A stretch of DNA of 52,638 nt, taken from Rhodanobacter sp. (GTDB lineage: Bacteria > Pseudomonadota > Gammaproteobacteria > Xanthomonadales > Rhodanobacteraceae). Positions 8,001 to 15,085 of the stretch are shown here, piece by piece. The position numbers and the translations under genes were made by a program. The notes below the pieces were generated by a model. The model had not been told where the DNA came from. It worked only from the letters and a program-made list of their open reading frames with translations, and did not search any database. Each line of letters starts with the position of its first letter. Position 1 is the first letter of the stretch. The stretch is from positions 1,157 through 53,794 of the forward strand of contig DZBX01000003.1 of assembly GCA_022730075.1 (NCBI GenBank), given 5' to 3'.

Positions 8001-9119
8001 ATGTCCGCCATCGTCACCCTGCACGCCGTGCTCGCCTGCGAACTGAGCCCGCAACCCGCGCCCGCGCGCCTGCTGCTCGAACGCGAGGGCGGCGACGCGC
8101 TGGCCGCCGCCATCGCCCGGGACTTGCAGCGTCTGCTGCCCGGCATCGAGCAGGCACGCCTGCTGCTGGGTACCGGGCTGCTCGATGCGGCGGAGATCCT
8201 GCGCCCGGGTTTTGCCGCGCACGCGGCGCTGGCCGAGCTGGGCCTGCGTCTGCCGCGCGGCCACGGCGCGGTGGTCGCCATCGGCGCGCACCACGGGCAG
8301 ATGCCGGCCGCCGCGCTGGCGCCCGGCACCGAATTCGCCGGCGCACCGATGCGCTATCTGCCGCTGCTGATCGAAGCCGAAGCCGGTCACGCCGACACAC
8401 TCGGCACCCGCCTCGAACAGGTGCTGGCCAACGAGGGCGAGGCCAGCACCGAGTGCGCCGATGTGCTGATGCGCGGCTACGGACTGCGCCTGCAGCACGC
8501 GCGCTACATGAGCCTCACCGACCTGCTGGCGCTGACCTGCGTGCAATACGAACACGCCGGCTTCGCCGCGCACTGGCCGCTGCTCGAGGCTGCGCTGCTG
8601 ACGCCCGCGCGCCGCGAGCAGGCGACGAGTCCGCGCGGCGCGCGCTGGCAATGGACCGGCGCGCACGTGGCGCTGGAAACGCCGCGCGCGTTCATCGCGC
8701 GCACCCGGCCACCGGCGGATGCGCGCGTGCATGCCTATGCCGCGGCGGTGTTCGAGTTGCGCCAGGCCGCGGCGCTGTTCCACGCGCACGGCCTGCCGCC
8801 GGGTGCGCTGGATGACGCGCCGGGGGTGCAGTTCAGCCCTGCGGGCGTGCTCGAGATCCTGCGCGCGCCGGATGCCCGGGCCGCGTCAGGGCTGCACGCC
8901 TGCACCGCGCCCGGTCTGGGCATCGTGGCGCTGTTGCTGGGCGACAGCGATGCGCGCGACATCGAGGTGCTGGCGACGCCGCTGGATGCGGCTGACCTGC
9001 CGCTGCTGCAGACGACGCTCGCCGCACGCAGTGACTGCGCGCAGCCGCGCCGCGATGCGCCCCTGGCCGAAGTCGATGCGCAGGGCATGCCCTGGCCGCG
9101 CGCACCGCTGCGGCACTGA
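8001..9119 (+). CDS. Conserved-looking protein of unknown function
   Basis: I do not recognise this 372-residue protein. It has no signal peptide, no long hydrophobic segment and no nucleotide-binding or metal motif I can name. Composition is rich in Ala, Leu, Arg and His. It contains blocks such as GHGAVVAIGAHHGQ, PMRYLPLLIEAE and GEASTECADVLMRGYGLRLQHARYM, which look like a folded cytoplasmic protein. Codon use matches the neighbours, with strong GC at third positions over the full length, which supports real coding. A weak promoter-like pair (TTGCGC 7881, CATAAG 7905) lies upstream. It stands alone between a + strand BNR gene and a convergent minus-strand gene. Confidence 0.7.
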   Translation: MSAIVTLHAVLACELSPQPAPARLLLEREGGDALAAAIARDLQRLLPGIEQARLLLGTGLLDAAEILRPGFAAHAALAELGLRLPRGHGAVVAIGAHHGQMPAAALAPGTEFAGAPMRYLPLLIEAEAGHADTLGTRLEQVLANEGEASTECADVLMRGYGLRLQHARYMSLTDLLALTCVQYEHAGFAAHWPLLEAALLTPARREQATSPRGARWQWTGAHVALETPRAFIARTRPPADARVHAYAAAVFELRQAAALFHAHGLPPGALDDAPGVQFSPAGVLEILRAPDARAASGLHACTAPGLGIVALLLGDSDARDIEVLATPLDAADLPLLQTTLAARSDCAQPRRDAPLAEVDAQGMPWPRAPLRH

Positions 9120-9214
9120 ATGCCGCTGCACGCGCACCGCGCATGCCGCGCGGCGGGCGCGCCGGGTGTGTTCGCGCGGTCCGCCGCGGCTGCGGATGCG
9201 CGGCGCCGAGGTGA

Positions 9215-9799
9215 TCAATACAGCCCGGGCAGTAGTGCCCAGCTCGCCTTGCGGTACGCGGCGTAGTCGGCGCCGAAACACTGCAGCATCCAGCGTTCCT
9301 CGCGACGCAGTTTGATGATCAGCGCCATGGCCGCCAGCAGCACGGCCAGGACGCCGCGCCACTCGGCCAGCGCCAGCGCGCTGCCCACGAACGCCAGCAG
9401 TATCCCGGTGTAGATCGGATGGCGGATATGCCGGTACGGGCCGCTGCGAATCAGGCTGTGCTCCTGCTTCAGCGTGACCGTGCCGCTCCAGTTGGCGCCC
9501 AGATGCCGGCGCGCCTGCACGGCGAAAGCCAGACCCAGCGCCACCAGCACCACGCCGATGCCGTAGCCGGTCCAACTGCGCGCCATGAACGGCGCCGCCG
9601 GCGCGCCGAGGTCGCGGCCCGGCAACAGGAACAGCAACGCCGCCAGCACCAGCGGAATGGCGTGGCTGGCGCGCTGCAGGGGCGACTCGCGGCGCGCGAC
9701 GGCTTTCAGGTGCCCGGCGCCCAGCCACCAGTACAGCAACCAGACCAGCCACAGCAGGGGGATCAATTCCAGCAGGAAGCTGCGCAGCAGCGGGTTCAT
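9215..9799 (-). CDS. Isoprenylcysteine carboxyl methyltransferase-like membrane protein
   Basis: Polytopic inner-membrane protein of 194 residues with about five hydrophobic spans. The C-terminal half has the ICMT/PEMT hallmark: SLIRSGPYRHIRHPIYTGI followed by an RREERWMLQCFGADYAAYRK block. These form the S-adenosylmethionine and cofactor pocket in this family. Bacterial members are S- or O-methyltransferases or of unknown substrate. The start at 9799 has GGGAG about 6 nt upstream. It is the last gene of a minus-strand run, 22 nt after the secreted protein at 9822-10658, and may be co-transcribed. The substrate is not predictable. Confidence 0.8.
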   Translation of the reverse strand: MNPLLRSFLLELIPLLWLVWLLYWWLGAGHLKAVARRESPLQRASHAIPLVLAALLFLLPGRDLGAPAAPFMARSWTGYGIGVVLVALGLAFAVQARRHLGANWSGTVTLKQEHSLIRSGPYRHIRHPIYTGILLAFVGSALALAEWRGVLAVLLAAMALIIKLRREERWMLQCFGADYAAYRKASWALLPGLY

Positions 9800-9821
9800 G
9801 GGGACTCCCGGATTGCGCGAC

Positions 9822-10658
9822 TCACGCGCCGGTCGCGGCCGCCGCGTGCGCCGCGGGTATCGGCGCGTGCGCGCTCAGGTGCAGGGAATAATGCGTCGTG
9901 CTGCTGCCGTGGTGGCCCAGCGCGCTGCCGTCCTGCTGCACGTCGAGCCGGGTGGTGACCAGGCGTCCGGCGACCACCGCGAAACGCCCCTGCTCGTTGC
10001 GCGTGTTGTCGAGATGGAGCACGAACCAGCCGATCTGGGTCGTGCTGCTGAGCGTGTAGCCCAGCGGCACGCCTTGCGCATCCAGCCACAGCGACAGCGT
10101 GGCCTGGTAGTGCTGGACCATCTTGCGTTCGGATGCCGTGGCCACCAGCGGCAGGTCGAAGCGCAGCAGTGTGGCCGGCACGCCGTCGAGCGTGGTCGAG
10201 GATTGTCCCAGCAGCCTGGCGCCGATCAGCTGCGCGCGCAGTGCGGCGGCCGGATCGAGCATGCGCTGCACCTGCACCAGGTTCGTGTCGCCCAGCAGTT
10301 CGGCGGCCGCCATGCTTGCCTCCGGGTCCCGCTGGTGCGCGGCGTACTGCTGCTCGGCCTGCGCCACCAGGCTTCCAGGCGCGCGCAGGCTGATGCCGCG
10401 CGCGGCGGCCACGTCCAGGGTGAAGCGCGCGGAACTGCGCTTGGTCTTGGCGCCCGAACCCGTGACGCTGGTCTTGTCGATGCTGAGCGTGCCGGCGATC
10501 GGCGCGCTGCCGGCCAGCCTCTGCAGGGTCGCATCCAGGCCATCCGGTGCGGCGACCGCTGCGACGGGCGTCGGCGCGGGCGCCGCCATGGCCAGCGGCG
10601 CGCCCGGCAGCAGCGCCAGGGTGAAGATGATGCGCGTGCATGCTTTGCAGACAGCCAT
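9822..10658 (-). CDS. Secreted protein of unknown function
   Basis: 278 residues beginning MAVCKACTRIIFTLALLPGA and continuing to a likely signal-peptidase site near APLAMAAPA, so exported. The mature part is hydrophilic with many beta-prone stretches (LSIDKTSVTGSGAKTK, GVPLGYTLSSTTQIGWFVLHLDNTRN, GRLVTTRLDVQQDGSAL). It may be a beta-rich periplasmic or lipoprotein-like domain. I do not recognise the family. ATG 10658 is used, with GAGG upstream; the longer in-frame extension has no coding look. Its leader and signal peptide are nearly the same as those of the next upstream gene, although the mature proteins are unrelated. Confidence 0.7.
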   Translation of the reverse strand: MAVCKACTRIIFTLALLPGAPLAMAAPAPTPVAAVAAPDGLDATLQRLAGSAPIAGTLSIDKTSVTGSGAKTKRSSARFTLDVAAARGISLRAPGSLVAQAEQQYAAHQRDPEASMAAAELLGDTNLVQVQRMLDPAAALRAQLIGARLLGQSSTTLDGVPATLLRFDLPLVATASERKMVQHYQATLSLWLDAQGVPLGYTLSSTTQIGWFVLHLDNTRNEQGRFAVVAGRLVTTRLDVQQDGSALGHHGSSTTHYSLHLSAHAPIPAAHAAAATGA

Positions 10659-10679
10659 GGTGTCGGCCTCGGCACGGGA
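10599..10679 (-). repeat. Duplicated gene leader, copy A
   Basis: This 81-bp segment covers the upstream region, ATG and signal-peptide codons of the gene at 9822-10658. It aligns without gaps (offset 757) to 11356-11436. I count 68 of 81 identical bases by eye. The start codons fall at exactly matching positions. Confidence 0.8.
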
Positions 10680-10743
10680 TCGGTTGCGGCAGCGTACTGC
10701 GTCGCGGCCGCCATCGGGCAGCGGCCGCCCTGCCTGACCGCGG

Positions 10744-11415
10744 TCAGTGCCTGGCGGCAGCGCCGACGGATGCCGGTGTCGCCGCATCGCCGGGCAATAC
10801 CCGCGCAAGCACGCGATGGCTGTCGGCGGCGCGCAGTCGCCCGTGTGCATCGAAGCGCAGCACCAGCATCCAGTCGAACACCGCGCCCGGCCAGCGCCCA
10901 TGTGGCAGATAGCGCACCGGATCGGCGCCGAAGGCGCGCAGCAGGGCAGGGATCTGCCCGTGGTGCCAGCACACCAGCACGACGCGCTGACGCGGCCCTT
11001 CACGCAGCGCATCCACCAGCGCGCGCACCTGCCTCTTGCCGTAGCGCAGGTCCAGCGGCAGGTGCAACGCCTGCGCCAGGGGCGTCAGTGTCAGCCGCGG
11101 CCGTTCGCTGGTGGCGGTATCCGCCGTGGCAATCAGCGTCGTGGGGCGCAGCGACTGACCCCGCCGCGCGAGGTGCTCGAAATAATCGACATAGGCTTCC
11201 GCGCGCGCGCGTCCCCGGGCGGTCAGCATGCGGCCGTGCGCGGGTTTCTCGGCATGGCGGATGATCAGCACGGTCGCGTCGCCCAGCCCGGCGCCGGCGG
11301 GCGTCGTCGCGGCATCGCGCGCCGGCGCGCACAGGACTGCTGGCGCGGCGGCGAACGCGCCCAGCAGCAGCATCAGGGTGAGCAGCATGCGCGTGCATGG
11401 CTTGCAGACAGTCAT
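10744..11415 (-). CDS. Secreted histidine phosphatase (phosphoglycerate mutase-like)
   Basis: 223 residues with a signal peptide (MTVCKPCTRMLLTLMLLLGA, cleavage near VLCAPA). A histidine-phosphatase superfamily fold follows. The phosphoacceptor motif is R53-H54-A55-E56 (LIIRHAEKP). A TADTATSERPRLT segment and a second catalytic His in VCWHHGQIPALL complete the pattern. The product should act in the periplasm on a phosphoester of unknown identity. ATG 11415 is chosen because it gives the signal peptide. It lies 31 nt after the TehA-like gene and 85 nt before the secreted gene that shares its leader. Confidence 0.82.
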   Translation of the reverse strand: MTVCKPCTRMLLTLMLLLGAFAAAPAVLCAPARDAATTPAGAGLGDATVLIIRHAEKPAHGRMLTARGRARAEAYVDYFEHLARRGQSLRPTTLIATADTATSERPRLTLTPLAQALHLPLDLRYGKRQVRALVDALREGPRQRVVLVCWHHGQIPALLRAFGADPVRYLPHGRWPGAVFDWMLVLRFDAHGRLRAADSHRVLARVLPGDAATPASVGAAARH

Positions 11416-11436
11416 GGTGTCGGACTCGGTGCGGGA
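11356..11436 (-). repeat. Duplicated gene leader, copy B
   Basis: Partner of 10599-10679. Shared runs include GCGCGTGCATG, CTTGCAGACAG (one mismatch) and CATGGTGTCGG. The likeness stops once the mature-protein codons begin, and it fades upstream of the ribosome-binding region. Confidence 0.8.
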
Positions 11437-11446
11437 CGGGTCCGCA

Positions 11447-12499
11447 TCAGCGTAGCGTGCCGCGACCATCGTGCGCATGCGCCAGCGGCTTGCACGTGTC
11501 CGCCCGGTGCCCACGCCACCGGCGCCAGACCAGGTGCAGGCTGCCGAGCAGCAGCGCGCCGACCACGGCGCTGGTCAGGGCCAGCAGCAGCAACGCCAGG
11601 CACAAGCCCGCGAGCCCGCCCCAGGGCGTGTTGAGCTGCGCGGCTACGGTCGTCGCCGCCAGCGGGAAACTCAGCGTCCACCAGGCCGCCTCGAAATCGT
11701 GCGCACGGCTGTCGCGCGCGAACTGCGGCAACAGCAGCAGTAACAGGAACACCGCCAGCAGCAACACGCCCAGGGCCAGCATGGGCAGCGCCGGGAACAC
11801 CAAGCGCAACGCGCTGGAGGCCACCGCCGCCGGCGCCGCCAGGATCAGCAGCGCCGCCAACTGCGCCGGCGGCAGCGCCCGCCCCAGTGCCATGCGCGCG
11901 AAGATCAGCGTGCTCACCAGCGGCGTGAACAGCGCGCCAAACAGCAGCGCGAACGCCGCCAGCGGGGTCAGCGCGGGCAACCAGCGCAAGGCCGGCAGCG
12001 CCAGCGGAATATCCAGCACGCCGACCACGGGAATCAGCCACGCCGCATTGATGGATGCGAGTCGATGGAGCCCGCGTAGCCAACTGCCCAGCGTGTGCCA
12101 AGCCCAGGCCAGCGCGCCCAGCGCGCCGATGCCCCACAGCACGCGCGCCGCAAGCATGCTGGCTGGCGCCAGCAGCAGCGGCAGCAGCAGCAGGCTGATC
12201 CACAGCGTGCCGACCAGCGGCTTGCTTTGCGGATGCGACCACTCCGCGCGCACGCGCAGCGGCATGCGCCACCACTGCCACAGCGTGCGCAGGCCCAGCA
12301 CCACGAACAGCAGCAGCGCCAGCGCGGCCAGCAACGCACCGATCAGCCATGGCGCGTGGTACCGCGCATGCGCCAGCAGCCAGGCGTGCGCCAGCGTCGC
12401 CAGACCCATCACCGCGCCGAAGCGCTCGATCGGCACGAAGCGCGAACCGGGCAGTACCGATGTGGACGCCACCGGCGCTGTTGACGCTGCAGACATCAT
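11447..12499 (-). CDS. TehA/SLAC1-family (TDT) membrane carrier
   Basis: 350 residues and about ten transmembrane helices, the layout of the tellurite-resistance/dicarboxylate transporter family to which TehA and plant SLAC1 anion channels belong. The first helix reads RFGAVMGLATLAHAWLL, matching the family's FxxxMGxxGLxxAW pattern. Later helices are Leu/Ala-rich with conserved-looking blocks INAAWLIPVVGVLDIP and FEAAWWTLSFPLAATT. Substrate could be an anion, a C4-dicarboxylate or sulfite and cannot be fixed from sequence. Two adjacent ATGs (12499, 12496) occur; the first is used. It heads a minus-strand run with the secreted phosphatase 31 nt downstream. Confidence 0.8.
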   Translation of the reverse strand: MMSAASTAPVASTSVLPGSRFVPIERFGAVMGLATLAHAWLLAHARYHAPWLIGALLAALALLLFVVLGLRTLWQWWRMPLRVRAEWSHPQSKPLVGTLWISLLLLPLLLAPASMLAARVLWGIGALGALAWAWHTLGSWLRGLHRLASINAAWLIPVVGVLDIPLALPALRWLPALTPLAAFALLFGALFTPLVSTLIFARMALGRALPPAQLAALLILAAPAAVASSALRLVFPALPMLALGVLLLAVFLLLLLLPQFARDSRAHDFEAAWWTLSFPLAATTVAAQLNTPWGGLAGLCLALLLLALTSAVVGALLLGSLHLVWRRWRGHRADTCKPLAHAHDGRGTLR

Positions 12500-12714
12500 C
12501 CCTGACCAGACCCGCGCGGCGCGCCTTGGTTCCGCGCCCGGCGCCGGCAACCCGCCGCTCACGCTGCGACCCGCTGCGACGCAAATGCGCGCAGCAGGTC
12601 CACCACGCGGCGCCGGCATGCGGCTGGATCGCGTCAGGATGCAGCCCACCGCGCGGCTTTGTGGCCGCTGGCACCGACCTTGCTTCATTCGCTGGCATGG
12701 ACGCAGGGGAAACC

Positions 12715-13344
12715 ATGCAGCATGCCAACACGCCTGGCCGCACGCGGCCCGCGCGGGCCTTGCGCGCACTCGGGCTTGCCGCCCTGCTCGTGGCCGTGCT
12801 GCCCAGCATCCGCGCACAGGCAGCGCCCGCCGCCACGCAATTCAAGGTGACCCTGCAACCGGTGACGCTGCTTTATTACTACAGCGCCATCGAGTTGGAT
12901 ATCGATGCCGCCGTGCTCAGCAAACTGGCCACGCCCGCGGCGGGTACGCGCCTGCCCACCAAGGCGCTGACCGCCAGCGCCAGCGGCACCACGCTCAGCG
13001 CCAATGCCGCGATCGCGCCGGGCAAGGCCAACCCGATGAACAACGTGTTGCTGACCATCGACAATGCCTGGGCGGTGCGCGCGCTGGGCTCGCGCAACGC
13101 ACAGACGCGCGTCAGCGCGCGCTTTCAAAGTGGCAGCACGGCCACGCTCAATGGCCCCGGCGGCAGCGGTGCCAGCATCGTGTTGCGCAGCCTCGCGGTT
13201 ACGCCCGCGCGCTTCAAGCCGACCGGCCTGGGCGCGGCGCAGGCGCACAACGGCGCGCTGCGCATGCGCATGAATCTGTCCAAGGCCAAGGTCGCGGGCA
13301 GTTATGCCGGCGCCGTCATCGTGATCACCGCGACGACGACCTGA
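12715..13344 (+). CDS. Secreted beta-rich protein of unknown function
   Basis: 209 residues. A twin-Arg-free signal peptide (hydrophobic core ALGLAALLVAVLP, cleavage near IRAQAAPA) precedes a domain of alternating beta-type segments. These include FKVTLQPVTLLYYYSAIELDID, ASASGTTLSANAAIAPGK, NNVLLTIDNAW and KVAGSYAGAVIVITATTT. The ending with a strand of alternating hydrophobic residues resembles pilus-subunit or spore-coat-U-like beta-sandwich proteins, but no chaperone, usher or cysteine pair is present, so this is only a resemblance. ATG 12715 has AGGGGA 4 nt upstream, better than ATG 12697. It is divergent from the TehA-like gene. Confidence 0.65.
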   Translation: MQHANTPGRTRPARALRALGLAALLVAVLPSIRAQAAPAATQFKVTLQPVTLLYYYSAIELDIDAAVLSKLATPAAGTRLPTKALTASASGTTLSANAAIAPGKANPMNNVLLTIDNAWAVRALGSRNAQTRVSARFQSGSTATLNGPGGSGASIVLRSLAVTPARFKPTGLGAAQAHNGALRMRMNLSKAKVAGSYAGAVIVITATTT

Positions 13345-13375
13345 AGCGCAATCGGCGGCGCGGCAGCGATCGTGC

Positions 13376-13642
13376 TCAGCGTGCCGCGACGCGCCGCGCA
13401 CGCCGCCGCGCCAGCGCGCGCAGCGACCACAGCAGCGCGGCACCACCCGCCAGCAGCAGCAACTGGCGCAGGCGCGCGTGCAGCAGCGGCATCAACAGCA
13501 ACGCGCTCAGCGTCAGCGCCAGACCCAGTCCTTGCGGCAGCCACGGCTGCAACAGCACGCCATTGGCGGCGAGCAGCGCCAGCGCGCCGAGACTGGGCGT
13601 GGTGCGAACGGGCATCGGTTCGCGTAGCGACGACATGGACAT
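13376..13642 (-). CDS. Small inner-membrane protein
   Basis: 88 residues. Two hydrophobic segments (LGALALLAANGVLLQPWLP and LALTLSALLLMPLLHARL, continuing into LRQLLLLAGGAALLWSLRAL) are followed by a very basic tail ARRRARRVAAR, which should stay in the cytoplasm. ATG 13642 has GGAG 6 nt upstream. The size and shape match DUF2069-like small membrane proteins of proteobacteria, but the match is too weak to name. It runs convergent with the secreted protein at 12715-13344, with a 31-nt gap. Confidence 0.6.
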   Translation of the reverse strand: MSMSSLREPMPVRTTPSLGALALLAANGVLLQPWLPQGLGLALTLSALLLMPLLHARLRQLLLLAGGAALLWSLRALARRRARRVAAR

Positions 13643-13790
13643 GGCGGACTCCGGGTTGGGTACACGCGCAGCCTGCATGCCAGGCATCGCAAAACCTGCG
13701 ACAGCGCGGACGTCTTGATCTTTCCTTGACCGCCGCGTCGAGCTGGGGCGCCCGGTTTTCAGTGCAGGCATGGCCCTGCGGCGGTCGTGT

Positions 13791-13818
13791 GTGACGCTAT
13801 GCCGCGCCCCATTACAAT
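13791..13818 (+). promoter_or_regulatory. Candidate promoter of aroE
   Basis: GTGACG (13791-13796, 4 of 6 to the -35 consensus), a 16-bp spacer and TACAAT (13813-13818, 5 of 6 to the -10 consensus). Transcription would begin about 20 nt before the aroE ATG. Confidence 0.5.
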
Positions 13819-13845
13819 GCGCGCAGACCCATGGCCGGAGGCCAC

Positions 13846-14685
13846 ATGACCCAGATCGCCCGTTGCGGCGTGGTCGGACACCCGATCGCGCACAGCCTGT
13901 CGCCTGAAATCCATCACGCCTTCGCCGCGCAATTCGGCCGGCGGCTCGACTATCAGCGCATCGACCTCGCGCCCGAACAACTCGAGGAAGGCGTGCGTGC
14001 GTTCTTCAGCGCGGGCGGCACCGGGCTCAACATCACCCTGCCGCACAAGACCGCCGCCGCGCGACTCGCCACGCGCCTCGGGCCCTGGGCGCAGCGACTG
14101 GGCGCGTTGAACATGCTCACGCGCGAGAGCGATGGCAGCCTCAGCGGCGAGAACGTCGATGGCGCCGCGCTGGTGCGCGATCTCACCGAGCGCTATCGCG
14201 TGGATTTGCGCGGCCATGACGCGCTGGTGCTGGGCGCCGGCGGCGCCGGGCGCGCGGCGGTATGGGCGCTGCTGGATGCCGGCACGCGCCAGATCACCGT
14301 GGTCAACCGCCATCCCGCCGGCGCCGATGCGCTGGTCGATGCCATCGGCATGCCCGGGCGCGTGCACAGCCGCTACTGGAAAGACTTGGCCAATCTCGGC
14401 GTGTTCGATCTGATCATCAACGCCACCAGCGCCGGCGTGCTCGGCGAACATTTCGAGCTGCCGTTCAAGCTGGTGACGCCGCGCGCCACCTGCTACGACC
14501 TGTCCTACGGCCGCGCCGCCTCCGCTTTCATCGGCTGGGCGCACGCCTCCGGCGCGCGCTACGCCCTCGACGGTCTCGGCATGCTCGTCGAGGGTGGTGC
14601 CATGGCCTACGCGCGCTGGTTCGGCGAAACGCCCGATACCGAGCCGGTATTCGCCGCGCTGCGCGCGCAACATCCGCAAGCCTGA
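13846..14685 (+). CDS. aroE: Shikimate dehydrogenase AroE
   Basis: Reduces 3-dehydroshikimate to shikimate with NADPH in the aromatic amino acid pathway, in the cytoplasm. The 279-residue protein has the shikimate-binding SLSPEIHHAF region, the catalytic lysine in NITLPHK and the NADPH loop VLGAGGAGRAAVWAL. NATSAG and the C-terminal DGLGMLVEGGA helix follow. The usual NTDG segment around the second catalytic residue reads NVDG here: Asn and Asp are kept and Thr is replaced by Val. ATG 13846 is used because GGAGG lies at 13837-13841; ATG 13831 would lack a site. It is followed 9 nt later by a small cysteine-cluster gene. Confidence 0.93.
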   Translation: MTQIARCGVVGHPIAHSLSPEIHHAFAAQFGRRLDYQRIDLAPEQLEEGVRAFFSAGGTGLNITLPHKTAAARLATRLGPWAQRLGALNMLTRESDGSLSGENVDGAALVRDLTERYRVDLRGHDALVLGAGGAGRAAVWALLDAGTRQITVVNRHPAGADALVDAIGMPGRVHSRYWKDLANLGVFDLIINATSAGVLGEHFELPFKLVTPRATCYDLSYGRAASAFIGWAHASGARYALDGLGMLVEGGAMAYARWFGETPDTEPVFAALRAQHPQA

Positions 14686-14694
14686 GTGTTCCCG

Positions 14695-14949
14695 ATGCAG
14701 TGCCGCCCCGGCTGCGGCGCCTGCTGCATCGCCCCTTCGATCAGCTCGTCCATCCCCGGCATGCCGCAGGGCAAGCCGGCCGGCGTGCGCTGTGTACAAC
14801 TGCTGCCCGATCTGCGCTGCGCATTGTTCGGCCGGCCCGAGCGCCCGCTCGTGTGCGTCGCGCTGCGCCCCGAGCCGGCGATGTGCGGCGCCTCGCGCGC
14901 GGATGCGCTGAGCCGGCTCGCCGCGCTGGAGGCGGCAACGCGGCCTTGA
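14695..14949 (+). CDS. YkgJ-family cysteine-cluster protein
   Basis: Small soluble protein of 84 residues. The N-terminal cluster C3-xxx-C7-xx-C10-C11 (CRPGCGACC) with later cysteines at VRCVQL, LRCALF, LVCVAL and AMCGAS is typical of the YkgJ family of putative Fe-S or zinc-binding proteins. The biochemical role of this family is not established. The ATG at 14695 is preferred; an in-frame GTG at 14686, directly after the aroE stop, is the alternative. The 9-nt gap suggests it is transcribed with aroE. Confidence 0.82.
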   Translation: MQCRPGCGACCIAPSISSSIPGMPQGKPAGVRCVQLLPDLRCALFGRPERPLVCVALRPEPAMCGASRADALSRLAALEAATRP

Positions 14950-15028
14950 CGCGAGCCACCCGGTCGCAGCACATGATTTCACGCGGCTGCAATCCGTGTA
15001 GCAGCCCTGCAACGCGCAATGGGGCCGA

Positions 15029-15057
15029 TTGACAAGCGCTGCCGTGCGGGATGTGAT
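15029..15057 (+). promoter_or_regulatory. Candidate promoter of asnB
   Basis: A perfect TTGACA (15029-15034), a 17-bp spacer and TGTGAT (15052-15057, 4 of 6 to the -10 consensus). The predicted transcript start near 15064 leaves a leader of about 22 nt before the asnB ATG. Confidence 0.55.
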
Positions 15058-15085
15058 GGCCCACCCGGTACAGGCGAGATGCGCG

